NCBI GenBank assembly: GCA_964478425.1
Contig: CAYZIB010000024.1
Coordinates: 1-8,767 of the forward strand
DNA length: 8,767 bases
Direction: 5' to 3'
Origin: CAYZIB01 sp964478425
Lineage (GTDB): Bacteria > Bacillota_I > Bacilli_A > Acholeplasmatales > WRBM01
Made by a program: the position numbers and the translations under genes. Below are positions 1-6,741 of the stretch, piece by piece. The notes below the pieces were generated by a model that saw nothing but the letters and a program-made list of their open reading frames with translations, searched no databases and was not told the DNA's origin. The stretch's first letter is position 1; every line of letters starts with the position of its first letter.

Positions 1-51
1 AAAAAAATATAAAATCTTCATATTTTTAATTACAAAATTTTATATTTTTTT
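1..51 (-). terminator. AT-only hairpin after the GH5 gene
   Basis: Bases 1-15 and 37-51 are complementary and can form a stem made only of A-T pairs (core ATATAAAAT/ATTTTATAT) around a loop of about 21 bases. Read on the minus strand it follows the GH5 stop codon directly and ends in a run of T, as an intrinsic terminator would; the symmetric A/T runs would also allow it to work for a gene on the plus strand left of the window. The stem has no G-C pair, so its strength is doubtful. Confidence 0.4.
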
Positions 52-57
52 TACTTT

Positions 58-1437
58 TTATTTATTAATATTATAAAAATATTCATCTAATACTTCTTTT
101 AAAATACCAGTATTATTATATCTTTTAGTTGTTTCTTGATTAGACCATACATCATATATTTCATCATAAGTTGCAGTTCTAACATCTAATTTTAATTTTT
201 CATTTTTTAAATTCATTTTATCAATATATACTCCCCATGATGAATCCCACCATCCAACACTAATTGTTTTATAACTCCAAATTGACCAACTAAATCCTCT
301 TAAATCAAATTCATTTAAATATTTTAACCATTCTTCTTTTTGATTAAAAAAATTAAATTCACCTATATATTTAGGGCATTCATAATCAGCTAAAACAAAT
401 TTTAACCAATGATCAAAAAAATAATTTTCATTTTTATTTGTGTTATAATCCCAATTATAAATATGATATTGATATAAAACATTTTCCCAACCATATTTTT
501 TAGGATTAGGTAAATTTGTAAATCTCCAACATCCTTCAATTGAAATGACATGATCTATATCTATTTTTCTTATAGCTTTATAAATTTTATCCATTACTTT
601 CCATTGCTTTTTCTTAGTAACACTTCCATCAAGTGTCGGTTCATTTATTAAGTCATAAGCAGCAATAGTTTCAGCCAAATCATTTCTTTCATATTTATAA
701 TGTTTAACTATATTTTCCCATAAATAAATCATTTCATCTTGATATACTTTATTATCCCAAAATTCATGTTTACTTGTTCCTGAATGTTCATAACCGCTTT
801 GTCCACCAACTACACCATGTAAATCTAAAATAACATATAATTCATATTTTTTAGCCATTTCTAAAAACCAATCAATTAATTTAAATGGTTCTTCTTTCAT
901 GGTTAAATTTAAATCATCGCCTTCCATAAAATTTTTATAATACATTGGAAGTCTAATCATATTAAATCCTAAATCTTTTATTTTTTTAAAATCATCTTCA
1001 GTACAATAAGATTTATACCAAATATCCCATAAATTATTTACTTGTTCTAATGTTAAGTTAGGATTATTGTTTAATGCATTTTCTAAGTCTTCGTTAAAAA
1101 CTGGTTCATATTCTTCAACTATTCCTTCTTCATTAACTTTTAAAAATGTTCCATCATTATTATATTTAGCTCCTAATGAATTAGGTGTCATCCATCCTTC
1201 TTGAATTAACCAATTACCATAATTGATTCCTTTTAATTGAATATATTTTCCATTACTTTCATATAATCCTTTTTTATATGCTTTTATTGTTTTTAAATCA
1301 TGATGTTTAATATCTTTATATTCCTTTAAAACGTCATTATTAAAGTCTTTTCCATATGAATAAATATATTTTTTACTTATAGAAAAAAATATACCAAAAG
1401 ATATTACTATAATAAAAATAATTAAAATTTTTTTCAT
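58..1437 (-). CDS. secreted or membrane-anchored GH5-family glycoside hydrolase (cellulase / exo-glucanase-like)
   Basis: 459 residues from the chosen start. Residues 3-20 are hydrophobic after two lysines: a signal peptide or, since no clear cleavage site follows, a signal anchor. The catalytic TIM barrel spans about residues 65-400 and shows GH5 landmarks: KGINYGNW near 69-76, GFNMIRLPM near 157-165, LDLHG near 204-208, LINEP near 263-267 with E266 as expected acid/base, YQYHIYNW with H325, YIGEF with E360 as expected nucleophile, and WSIWSYK near 384-390. GH5 enzymes hydrolyse beta-linked glucans or mannans by a retaining mechanism; the NYGNWL...EGWM start resembles the beta-1,3-glucanase/BglC-like branch, but substrate cannot be fixed from sequence. 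The ATG at 1437 is preceded by GGAGGA with 6-7 bases of spacing; an in-frame ATG at 1479 overlaps the -10 box and lies upstream of the expected transcript start. It follows the S8 protease operon, separated by a terminator, so it is probably an independent unit. Confidence 0.88.
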   Translation of the reverse strand: MKKILIIFIIVISFGIFFSISKKYIYSYGKDFNNDVLKEYKDIKHHDLKTIKAYKKGLYESNGKYIQLKGINYGNWLIQEGWMTPNSLGAKYNNDGTFLKVNEEGIVEEYEPVFNEDLENALNNNPNLTLEQVNNLWDIWYKSYCTEDDFKKIKDLGFNMIRLPMYYKNFMEGDDLNLTMKEEPFKLIDWFLEMAKKYELYVILDLHGVVGGQSGYEHSGTSKHEFWDNKVYQDEMIYLWENIVKHYKYERNDLAETIAAYDLINEPTLDGSVTKKKQWKVMDKIYKAIRKIDIDHVISIEGCWRFTNLPNPKKYGWENVLYQYHIYNWDYNTNKNENYFFDHWLKFVLADYECPKYIGEFNFFNQKEEWLKYLNEFDLRGFSWSIWSYKTISVGWWDSSWGVYIDKMNLKNEKLKLDVRTATYDEIYDVWSNQETTKRYNNTGILKEVLDEYFYNINK

Positions 1438-1443
1438 TACAAA

Positions 1444-1449
1444 TCCTCC
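1444..1449 (-). promoter_or_regulatory. ribosome-binding site that fixes the GH5 start
   Basis: Minus-strand GGAGGA lies 6 bases before the ATG at 1437. The upstream in-frame ATG at 1479 has no comparable site. This supports the 459-residue protein starting MKKILIIF. Confidence 0.8.
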
Positions 1450-1477
1450 AAAATAGTTTTTGAATATTCCGTTTAAC

Positions 1478-1504
1478 ATTATAACATATCTCTAATAAAA
1501 TCAA
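1478..1504 (-). promoter_or_regulatory. probable sigma-A promoter of the GH5 gene
   Basis: On the minus strand an extended -10 box TGTTATAAT (1478-1486) is preceded at 15 bases by TTGATT (1499-1504). The spacing is short of the usual 17, but the perfect TGN extension compensates. Transcription would start near 1471, giving a leader of roughly 35 bases before the ATG at 1437. Confidence 0.6.
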
Positions 1505-1530
1505 TAGCATTCTTAATATTGTTTATTATT

Positions 1531-1580
1531 ATAAATAAAAAAGCACTTGCATTATCTTACTTTAAATATTAACAAGTGCT
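1531..1580 (-). terminator. intrinsic terminator of the lipoprotein-protease operon
   Basis: AGCACTTG (1542-1549) and CAAGTGCT (1573-1580) form an 8-bp stem with a 23-base loop. Read on the minus strand the stem is followed by TTTTTTATTTAT, so it terminates transcripts that come from the S8 protease gene ending 51 bases upstream. It separates that operon from the GH5 promoter. Confidence 0.72.
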
Positions 1581-1630
1581 AATTTAATAATTTTCTTAAT
1601 ACTTATAGTTTTATATATTTTAGAATTATT

Positions 1631-3718
1631 TTAATTTAGGAGTTTATCTTTAGAATAAAAAATTAATTTTCCTTCAAAATATGTAGTAATATCATCTTCT
1701 ACAAGAATAATAATTCCATTTTGTAATTTATAACTACCATTAATCGAATATTCAGCATTATTAATTGATATAACACCTAAACCTGATTCTTCTATAGCAA
1801 ATATTAATTCATCATCTGTATATTTTTCATAAGTAATATATGTTAATTGATTATTTTTAATTATAGGAAAAATTTCACTACCTAATGTATCTATGGCTAT
1901 TCCACAATATGCACATGGTTTATATCTACCACTACCAATATAATTACCATCAATTATATGTTTACTTGGATTATTTAATGTTGAACCACATTCACATTTT
2001 AAAACGTGATAATCTTCATTTAAAGCAATCCAAGTATCATAATTATGAGTATGACTAATGATATTATATACAAATGATCCACTTTCAATTCCATCTTTTT
2101 CTTTTTTACTTTTTACTATAATATCTATTCTATACTTTTTATCAGTTGAACTATTATTTACGAAATTTAAGAATAAAAGATTTGAATCTGTTGTTGATTC
2201 TTTTACATATAATTTATCTTGAATATCATATAGTTTAAGATATAATTTTGTATAATCAGGTGTATATGAAACATCTCCAACATCAACCTTAGTTGAATTA
2301 ATTGTCCAATCAACATTTATTTTAATTTCAGTAGTTGCAGGTATTGTAATATTATAAGAAGATAAAATATCACCACTTGAAACATTTGTTGGAATAATAA
2401 AATTATTATATTGAGAATTGCTTAAATAATTTCTTGAATTTTGATAATTAACAATCCCAAATCCACAATATTTGTCAAAATCTAAAGATTGACTTGGCAG
2501 TTTATTACATCCATTATGTAAAGCTGCTTTAGTTAAACTTGGATTAATCTTAAGAACTGGAAATTCTTCCATTAATAAAGCAACTATTCCTGTTACCATT
2601 GGAGCGGAAAAACTTGTTCCACTATTAGAATCACTTATATTTGGAATATCTGATATATTTTCACCTGGTGCAACCATATCAGGTTTATATAAATAACTAT
2701 CAGATGTTTCCCAAGATGAAAAACATGATACATTTTGATTTTCAGATATTGAGCCAACAGTAATAATATTCATTCCACATCCCGGTGAAGAAATATTCGC
2801 TGAATCAGAAGTTCCATTATTCCCAGCAGATTTTATAAATGTACATTCTGTATTTTCAACAATACAGTCAATATATGCACAATAATTATCATATATTCCG
2901 TTTTGATTTACACCACTGCTCATATTAATAATATTTACTTCATAATCATCAATCAATTTATTAACACAATTAGTAAATTTATTATTATATAATCCTATAC
3001 AATAAAAATGAACATCTTCTGCAATACCACTAGTTCCACCTATAATAGATGTAACTAATGTACTATGTTTAGTAGTTCTAGATGTTAATCTTGTAAATTT
3101 GTCAGATTTTAAATTTGCCGTACTATTAGGAGTACCCGATTCAATCGTACCAACTTTAATACCATCACCACTATATGTTAAATCTGAGACACCAATATCT
3201 TTAAAGGCATCTGATAGCGAATAATTAGTGCTTAACTTGCTATCATTAATTGTAGTTTCATCATAATTAATATAATTAATAATAATATTTTCAATATTAT
3301 CATTATAATATAAGTTATTTATTAATTCATCTTTATTATTCTTATAATCTTTAAAATCATCAAACACTATTTCTACATATGGTGCAAAATAACTAATATC
3401 ATAATTATAATTACTTAAATGAAGTTGATTTACTATATTTGTATTTTGTTCTAAATAATATTTTTTTACATTTTCTCTATAAGTTTTTAATTGATTTACA
3501 TCAGTTAATGCAAACTCTTCGCAATAATTATCATCATAATTTAATTTTGTTAAAACTGTAATATCATAATTTTCAGAAGGCTCTTCATATAAAACGCTTT
3601 CATCTATCGAATTTAAATTATTTATAATTTTATTAATGGATTCATTAGATTTATTATTAATAATTTCGACCAAAAGTGTATTTATTAAAATTAATATAAA
3701 TATATATAATCTTTTCAT
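1631..3718 (-). CDS. secreted subtilisin-like (S8) serine protease with C-terminal Cys/His module
   Basis: 695 residues. A lysine/arginine start and hydrophobic residues 4-19 form a signal peptide. About 50-152 looks like an I9-type propeptide: strand, helix, strand (APYVEIVFDDF), helix, strand (IENIIINYI). The S8 domain runs about 180-430: GIKVGTIESGT, KHSTLVTSIIGG with His218, INMSSG, SAGNNG with oxyanion Asn300, and SGTSFSAP with Ser369. The position that is Asp in the usual triad appears to be Glu193. Residues 430-555 are a strand-rich domain. Residues 556-610 contain HTHNYD, KCECGS and PCAYCG, resembling a small metal-binding ribbon repeat found in surface proteins of low-GC Gram-positives. 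No LPXTG or C-terminal membrane anchor is seen, so release from the cell is likely. It is last in an operon behind two lipoprotein genes, 23 bases after the second, with AAAGAGGT as ribosome-binding site and a terminator after it. Confidence 0.9.
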   Translation of the reverse strand: MKRLYIFILILINTLLVEIINNKSNESINKIINNLNSIDESVLYEEPSENYDITVLTKLNYDDNYCEEFALTDVNQLKTYRENVKKYYLEQNTNIVNQLHLSNYNYDISYFAPYVEIVFDDFKDYKNNKDELINNLYYNDNIENIIINYINYDETTINDSKLSTNYSLSDAFKDIGVSDLTYSGDGIKVGTIESGTPNSTANLKSDKFTRLTSRTTKHSTLVTSIIGGTSGIAEDVHFYCIGLYNNKFTNCVNKLIDDYEVNIINMSSGVNQNGIYDNYCAYIDCIVENTECTFIKSAGNNGTSDSANISSPGCGMNIITVGSISENQNVSCFSSWETSDSYLYKPDMVAPGENISDIPNISDSNSGTSFSAPMVTGIVALLMEEFPVLKINPSLTKAALHNGCNKLPSQSLDFDKYCGFGIVNYQNSRNYLSNSQYNNFIIPTNVSSGDILSSYNITIPATTEIKINVDWTINSTKVDVGDVSYTPDYTKLYLKLYDIQDKLYVKESTTDSNLLFLNFVNNSSTDKKYRIDIIVKSKKEKDGIESGSFVYNIISHTHNYDTWIALNEDYHVLKCECGSTLNNPSKHIIDGNYIGSGRYKPCAYCGIAIDTLGSEIFPIIKNNQLTYITYEKYTDDELIFAIEESGLGVISINNAEYSINGSYKLQNGIIILVEDDITTYFEGKLIFYSKDKLLN

Positions 3719-3741
3719 CTTAATTTACCTCTTTCTAGATA

Positions 3742-4224
3742 TCATTCATCCTGAACTTTTCCTATATCACTTTTTTGTATACATATTCTCTCAACATATT
3801 CTTGTTTTGAAATTTTTTTAATTTCTTTATAATCTTTTTTTAAATCTTCTAATGATTCATAATTAAAATATAAAAAATCCCCTATCCCTATTAATATAAA
3901 TCTTCCATTTTTAAATTTATCTTTTACTAACTCATAACATGCACCATTTAATAATTTATCATAGTGATCTAAATATTGTTCTCTAGGATCATCATAACTA
4001 TATTTTAAATTATATTTTTCAATCCATTCATCATATTTTTCATGTTTTGAATAATCACAAACAATATAAACTACAATTTGTTCATCTTCTTTAAAATCAG
4101 TGTAATCACCATCTAAATATTTTTCAATACCATCTTTTATTTCAATTTTAGAATTATTTTTATTACATCCATATAAACATGTTATAGCCATTAAACATGT
4201 AAAAATTATAAATAATCTTTTCAT
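3742..4224 (-). CDS. small lipoprotein, downstream copy of a tandem pair, function unknown
   Basis: 160 residues. Residues 1-20 are a lipoprotein signal: MKRLF, hydrophobic core, then LYGC with Cys20 as the lipidation site, so the mature protein of about 141 residues would be anchored on the outer face of the membrane. The mature part is charged and shows a predicted strand IVVYIV, helices around 82-102, strands FILIGIGDFLYFNY, helix SLEDLKKDYKEIKKISK and a last strand YVERICI. I recognise no named family. The layout resembles the propeptide region of the protease encoded 23 bases downstream, which suggests a propeptide-like inhibitor or chaperone; this is inference. Start supported by AAGGGGT 8 bases before the ATG. 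The first 77 residues differ from the upstream copy at one position. Confidence 0.85.
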   Translation of the reverse strand: MKRLFIIFTCLMAITCLYGCNKNNSKIEIKDGIEKYLDGDYTDFKEDEQIVVYIVCDYSKHEKYDEWIEKYNLKYSYDDPREQYLDHYDKLLNGACYELVKDKFKNGRFILIGIGDFLYFNYESLEDLKKDYKEIKKISKQEYVERICIQKSDIGKVQDE

Positions 4225-4248
4225 CTTAATTTACCCCTTTCTAGGTAA

Positions 4249-4731
4249 TTATTCATCCTGACCTATGGATGAATTCCATTTTGTTATATATATCTTTATA
4301 ACATATTCTTGTTTTGAAATTTTTTTAATTTCTTTATAATCCTTTTTAAAATCTTCTATAGATGTATAACTAAATTGTAAAAATTCTCCTATAGCCATTA
4401 ATTCAAATTTTCCATATTTAAATTTTTCTTTTACTAACTCATAACATGCACCATTTAATAATTTATCATAATGATCTAAATATTTATCTCTACCACTTTC
4501 ATAACTATATTTTAAATTATATTTTTCAATCCATTCATCATATTTTTCATGTTTTGAATAATCACAAACAATATAAACTACAATTTGTTCATCTTCTTTA
4601 AAATCAGTGTAATCACCATCTAAATATTTTTCAATACCATCTTTTATTTCAATTTTAGAATTATTTTTATTACATCCATATAAACATGTTATAACCATTA
4701 AACATGTAAAAATTATAAATAATCTTTTCAT
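4249..4731 (-). CDS. small lipoprotein, upstream copy of a tandem pair, function unknown
   Basis: 160 residues, a paralogue of the gene that follows it 24 bases downstream. The signal sequence and LYGC lipobox (Cys20) are the same, and residues 1-77 differ only at residue 13 (Val instead of Ala). From residue 78 on the copies diverge: ESGRDK against DDPREQ, FELMAIGEFLQFSY against FILIGIGDFLYFNY, and different tails before a shared QDE end. The helix region DKLLNGACYELVK and the KKDYKEIKKISKQEYV segment are kept, so both copies look functional. Ribosome-binding site GAGAGG precedes the ATG and overlaps the stop of the small upstream ORF. It is the first large gene in the lipoprotein-protease operon. 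Confidence 0.85.
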   Translation of the reverse strand: MKRLFIIFTCLMVITCLYGCNKNNSKIEIKDGIEKYLDGDYTDFKEDEQIVVYIVCDYSKHEKYDEWIEKYNLKYSYESGRDKYLDHYDKLLNGACYELVKEKFKYGKFELMAIGEFLQFSYTSIEDFKKDYKEIKKISKQEYVIKIYITKWNSSIGQDE

Positions 4732-4745
4732 TTTATATCATCCTC

Positions 4746-4811
4746 TCATTTTTTATTATTTAGTATATTTTCAAAGATGATCACCATATTCATCAAATAA
4801 ATTTTAATCAT
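4746..4811 (-). CDS. 21-residue small ORF heading the lipoprotein operon (leader peptide or small protein)
   Basis: An ATG at 4811 with a consensus AGGAGG (4819-4824) 7 bases upstream opens a 21-codon frame: MIKIYLMNMVIIFENILNNKK, then TGA. The stop lies at the edge of the GAGAGG ribosome-binding site of the first lipoprotein gene, an arrangement suited to translational coupling. The peptide has a hydrophobic N-terminal half and a basic end. No homology is recognised. The ribosome-binding site is the best in the operon, which argues that it is translated; the small size means chance cannot be excluded. Confidence 0.5.
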   Translation of the reverse strand: MIKIYLMNMVIIFENILNNKK

Positions 4812-4927
4812 ATTAAAACCTCCTATTATAATATAAACAAAAATCCCTTAATCCTGAAATAGTACTTTTTAATTGTCTTAAAAATATAATTTATTTACTA
4901 TTTTTAATATATGTATACTACATTATT

Positions 4928-4957
4928 ATTATATTAAACATTATTATAATAAGTCAA
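4928..4957 (-). promoter_or_regulatory. probable sigma-A promoter of the lipoprotein-protease operon
   Basis: On the minus strand TTGACT (4952-4957) and TATAAT (4928-4933) are 18 bases apart, close to consensus. The predicted transcript would start near 4921 and carry a leader of about 110 bases before the small ORF at 4811. I see no clear riboswitch-like structure in that leader. Confidence 0.6.
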
Positions 4958-5058
4958 TTAAAAATCATGAGTAAATATCAAGTAAAGCATCTCTTAATAT
5001 TTATTTAACTATATTATTAATAGCATCTAAATTGTAATTAACAATAATGTTTTAAATA
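4958..5058. other. AT-rich spacer with no recognisable feature
   Basis: Lies between the lipoprotein operon promoter and the terminator of the truncated regulator. No ORF with a ribosome-binding site, RNA gene or repeat is visible on either strand. It may contain upstream AT-rich promoter elements. Confidence 0.5.
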
Positions 5059-5087
5059 CAAAAAACACCGATATTTCTACCGATGTT
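5059..5087 (-). terminator. intrinsic terminator with GAAA tetraloop, after the truncated regulator
   Basis: On the minus strand AACATCGGTA and TATCGGTGTT form a 10-bp stem closed by a GAAA tetraloop and followed by a run of T. Two of the pairs are G-U only when transcribed from the minus strand (mismatches on the plus strand), which sets its direction. It lies 20 bases after the stop of the regulator fragment. Confidence 0.82.
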
Positions 5088-5107
5088 AGTTTAATCAATA
5101 TATTTTG

Positions 5108-5314
5108 TTATTCTTTTATTTCCCAGTGTCCATTTTTTGCAGAACCTACATATATAATATGTTCATTTTTACTAATTATTCTTTGTATTGTTTTTATAGT
5201 AACCCCCATTACTTCTGCCATTTCTTTTCTTGAAATCTTTGGATTATTTTTTATCAATTCAATAATAATTTCATCTTTACTTTTTTGAGGGACATTTGGA
5301 GAGACATTGTTCTG
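5108..5314 (-). pseudogene. C-terminal fragment of an AlbA_2/Schlafen-type ATP-binding transcriptional regulator
   Basis: 68 residues are readable before an in-frame stop (TAG at 5315-5317, followed by TAA). The sequence begins NNVSPNVPQKSKDE, then a winged-helix segment IIELIKNNPKISRKEMAEVMGVTIKTIQRII, and ends YVGSAKNGHWEIKE. The VPQ linker, the K-ISRKE-A-GV--KTI-R recognition helix and the terminal YVGS-KNGHWEI are typical of the C-terminus of the large RecG-like/AlbA_2 ATP-binding family (about 400-500 residues in full). The N-terminal AlbA_2 domain and ATPase part are absent, and no start codon with a ribosome-binding site precedes the fragment, so it is a remnant. The break coincides with the left limit of the IS3 remnant next to it. 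Confidence 0.75.
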
Positions 5315-5347
5315 CTATTATAAATGTTAAAATAAAATTAGATTTAG

Positions 5348-5723
5348 GAATTATTTTTCTCTGATAACTATGCTCAAAGATGTTGTGCTTATACTGGCAT
5401 TAGAAGCATTTCTAGAAGATGTAAATATACTAAACCTGGCCAAAAATATAAAATTTATCCGAATCTTCTTCTTGCCGATATTGCTGTTAATGAATCATTT
5501 AAAGTTATTGTTTCTGATATGACTGCATTTTGGTGTAATAATACATATTACAAATTAACTTTTTATATGGACTTATTTAATAACGAAATAGTATCTTATT
5601 AATTGTGTTAAAAATTTTATTAATTCCTTCAACAATGAAAGACCTTCTTATTCTCATAATTATTTAACTCCCAAACAGTTTAAAAAATATTTACCACCTA
5701 ATTGCCTACTTTTTCTTGATTAA
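5348..5723 (+). pseudogene. degenerate IS3-family transposase (DDE integrase core) with internal deletion
   Basis: Two frames carry transposase sequence. The first (5348-5602) reads SDNYAQRCCAYTGIRSISRR, then KPGQKYKIYPNLLLADI and FKVIVSDMTAFW with YYKLTFYMDLFNNEIVSY, the start of the rve integrase core including the first catalytic Asp in SDMT. It stops at TAA 5600-5602. In the next frame (5601-5723) the C-terminal end follows at once: FINSFNNERPSYSHNYLTPK, ending FLD and TAA. In intact IS3 transposases roughly 90-100 residues containing the second Asp and the Glu lie between these parts, so the gene is dead through deletion and frameshift. The N-terminal orfA/helix-turn-helix part is missing; the left boundary is not defined and no terminal inverted repeats could be assigned. 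Confidence 0.82.
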
Positions 5724-5736
5724 TTTAAATTATTTT

Positions 5737-6741
5737 TTAAATTTCTTTACTGCCAAACGATTTATTTCCAACTAAGTCAGTTATTAGTTTTTCAAAACCT
5801 TTACCATTAATAAAATAATTATTTGGATTATTTTCTAAATTGTTCATTACATTACGATATTGGTTTGCAGCCTTTGGTTCAGCATTTAATTCATTTAATT
5901 TTTTGAAAAAATTTCCTTGTAAACAAGAAATATAATGCCAATTCATCTTACTTTCTGTATAATTAATAAATTGAATAATCTCATTAATTTCTGCGTTTTG
6001 TGAACCTCCACCACCATTAGTTAGTTTATGCTCTAATATATAAAAATCATCATATATTTTAAAAAGCATATCTGGATTTTTATTATCCCTTGTTTCTCTG
6101 AATTCAAAAATAATGTTATTTTCTTCAAGCAAAGTATTAAATAAATTTATGTCTCCTTTATCAGGCAAAATATAACATAATGGAAGATTTTTAAACATCA
6201 GCAAATTTTTTGCTCTTCTAAATCCTAACGGGATCAATACATCTTCCATTTTTTCAATACCTGTTTTACCTTTTCTTCTACTAGATGACGCATCAGAATT
6301 AACTTGTAAAACCTGGTCAGAATAACCATGATAACAATATAAATCGTGCCTATTATCAATGTATAAATTTACTAGTGATTTCATCAAATTTATTTTTTCA
6401 TCTAAATTTAAGGTGCTTTTTTCAGTATCATAAGTGCTAAATGAATATCCAACAACTTGCAGATAAACACAAAATGAAGAATAATTAATTAATTTAGTTG
6501 TTTCAAGAATATTAATTATTTTTTCAATAATTAAATTTTTATTTTTTTCTTCAAAACTAGAATCATATCTAATTGTTTTATAAGTTGTTATTAATTCGAT
6601 TAATTTATGATTTGCTTCCATAAGCCATGTTTCAGTTTCGAGGTTACTTTTATTTAATACTAACACTCCTTGCGGTTTGCTAAAATCCAAAACAACATCA
6701 TCGCTTTTTTGACTATATTTAAAATAACTTTTATTGTTCAT
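5737..6741 (-). CDS. Type II restriction endonuclease, PD-(D/E)XK fold
   Basis: 334 residues from ATG 6741. It would cut DNA at the site protected by the methyltransferase encoded just upstream. The catalytic core is visible as NPDMLF (Pro223-Asp224), a strand YDDFYILEHK with Glu237 and Lys239, giving PD-12 residues-EHK, followed by a glycine-rich TNGGGGSQNAEINEII loop and helix. A helical Glu163 in GIEKMEDVL and the SSSRRKGKTG segment (152-161) precede it, as in many Type II enzymes. Recognition sequence unknown. The chosen ATG overlaps the methyltransferase stop by 11 bases and has GGAGGT 4 bases upstream; an earlier in-frame ATG at 6771 lacks such a site. No controller-protein gene is present. 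There is no obvious terminator after it; decayed IS3 sequence begins 14 bases downstream on the opposite strand. Confidence 0.78.
   Translation of the reverse strand: MNNKSYFKYSQKSDDVVLDFSKPQGVLVLNKSNLETETWLMEANHKLIELITTYKTIRYDSSFEEKNKNLIIEKIINILETTKLINYSSFCVYLQVVGYSFSTYDTEKSTLNLDEKINLMKSLVNLYIDNRHDLYCYHGYSDQVLQVNSDASSSRRKGKTGIEKMEDVLIPLGFRRAKNLLMFKNLPLCYILPDKGDINLFNTLLEENNIIFEFRETRDNKNPDMLFKIYDDFYILEHKLTNGGGGSQNAEINEIIQFINYTESKMNWHYISCLQGNFFKKLNELNAEPKAANQYRNVMNNLENNPNNYFINGKGFEKLITDLVGNKSFGSKEI

Larger units (their letters stand above)
3711..4731 (-). repeat. tandem duplication of about 507 bp (lipoprotein gene plus linker)
   Basis: Bases 3993-4224 match 4500-4731 with a single mismatch that I can see (4187, Ala/Val codon) over 232 bases; the rest of the two genes is clearly diverged but still alignable without gaps. 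The linkers following each copy (about 3719-3752 and 4225-4259) are also near-identical, including the last codons of the upstream gene and the ribosome-binding site. The unit is offset by 507 bases. The right-hand boundary falls at the shared first 13 bases of the lipoprotein and protease coding sequences. Confidence 0.9.

Noticed and set aside
1438..1479. 14-residue N-terminal extension of the GH5 protein
   Set aside because: Its ATG is inside the -10 promoter element and has no ribosome-binding site; the internal start has both GGAGGA and a following signal sequence.
3636..3821. 61-codon open frame on the plus strand
   Set aside because: It is antisense to the start of the S8 protease and end of the lipoprotein gene, has no ribosome-binding site, and its Ile/Leu-rich product is what AT-rich antisense gives.
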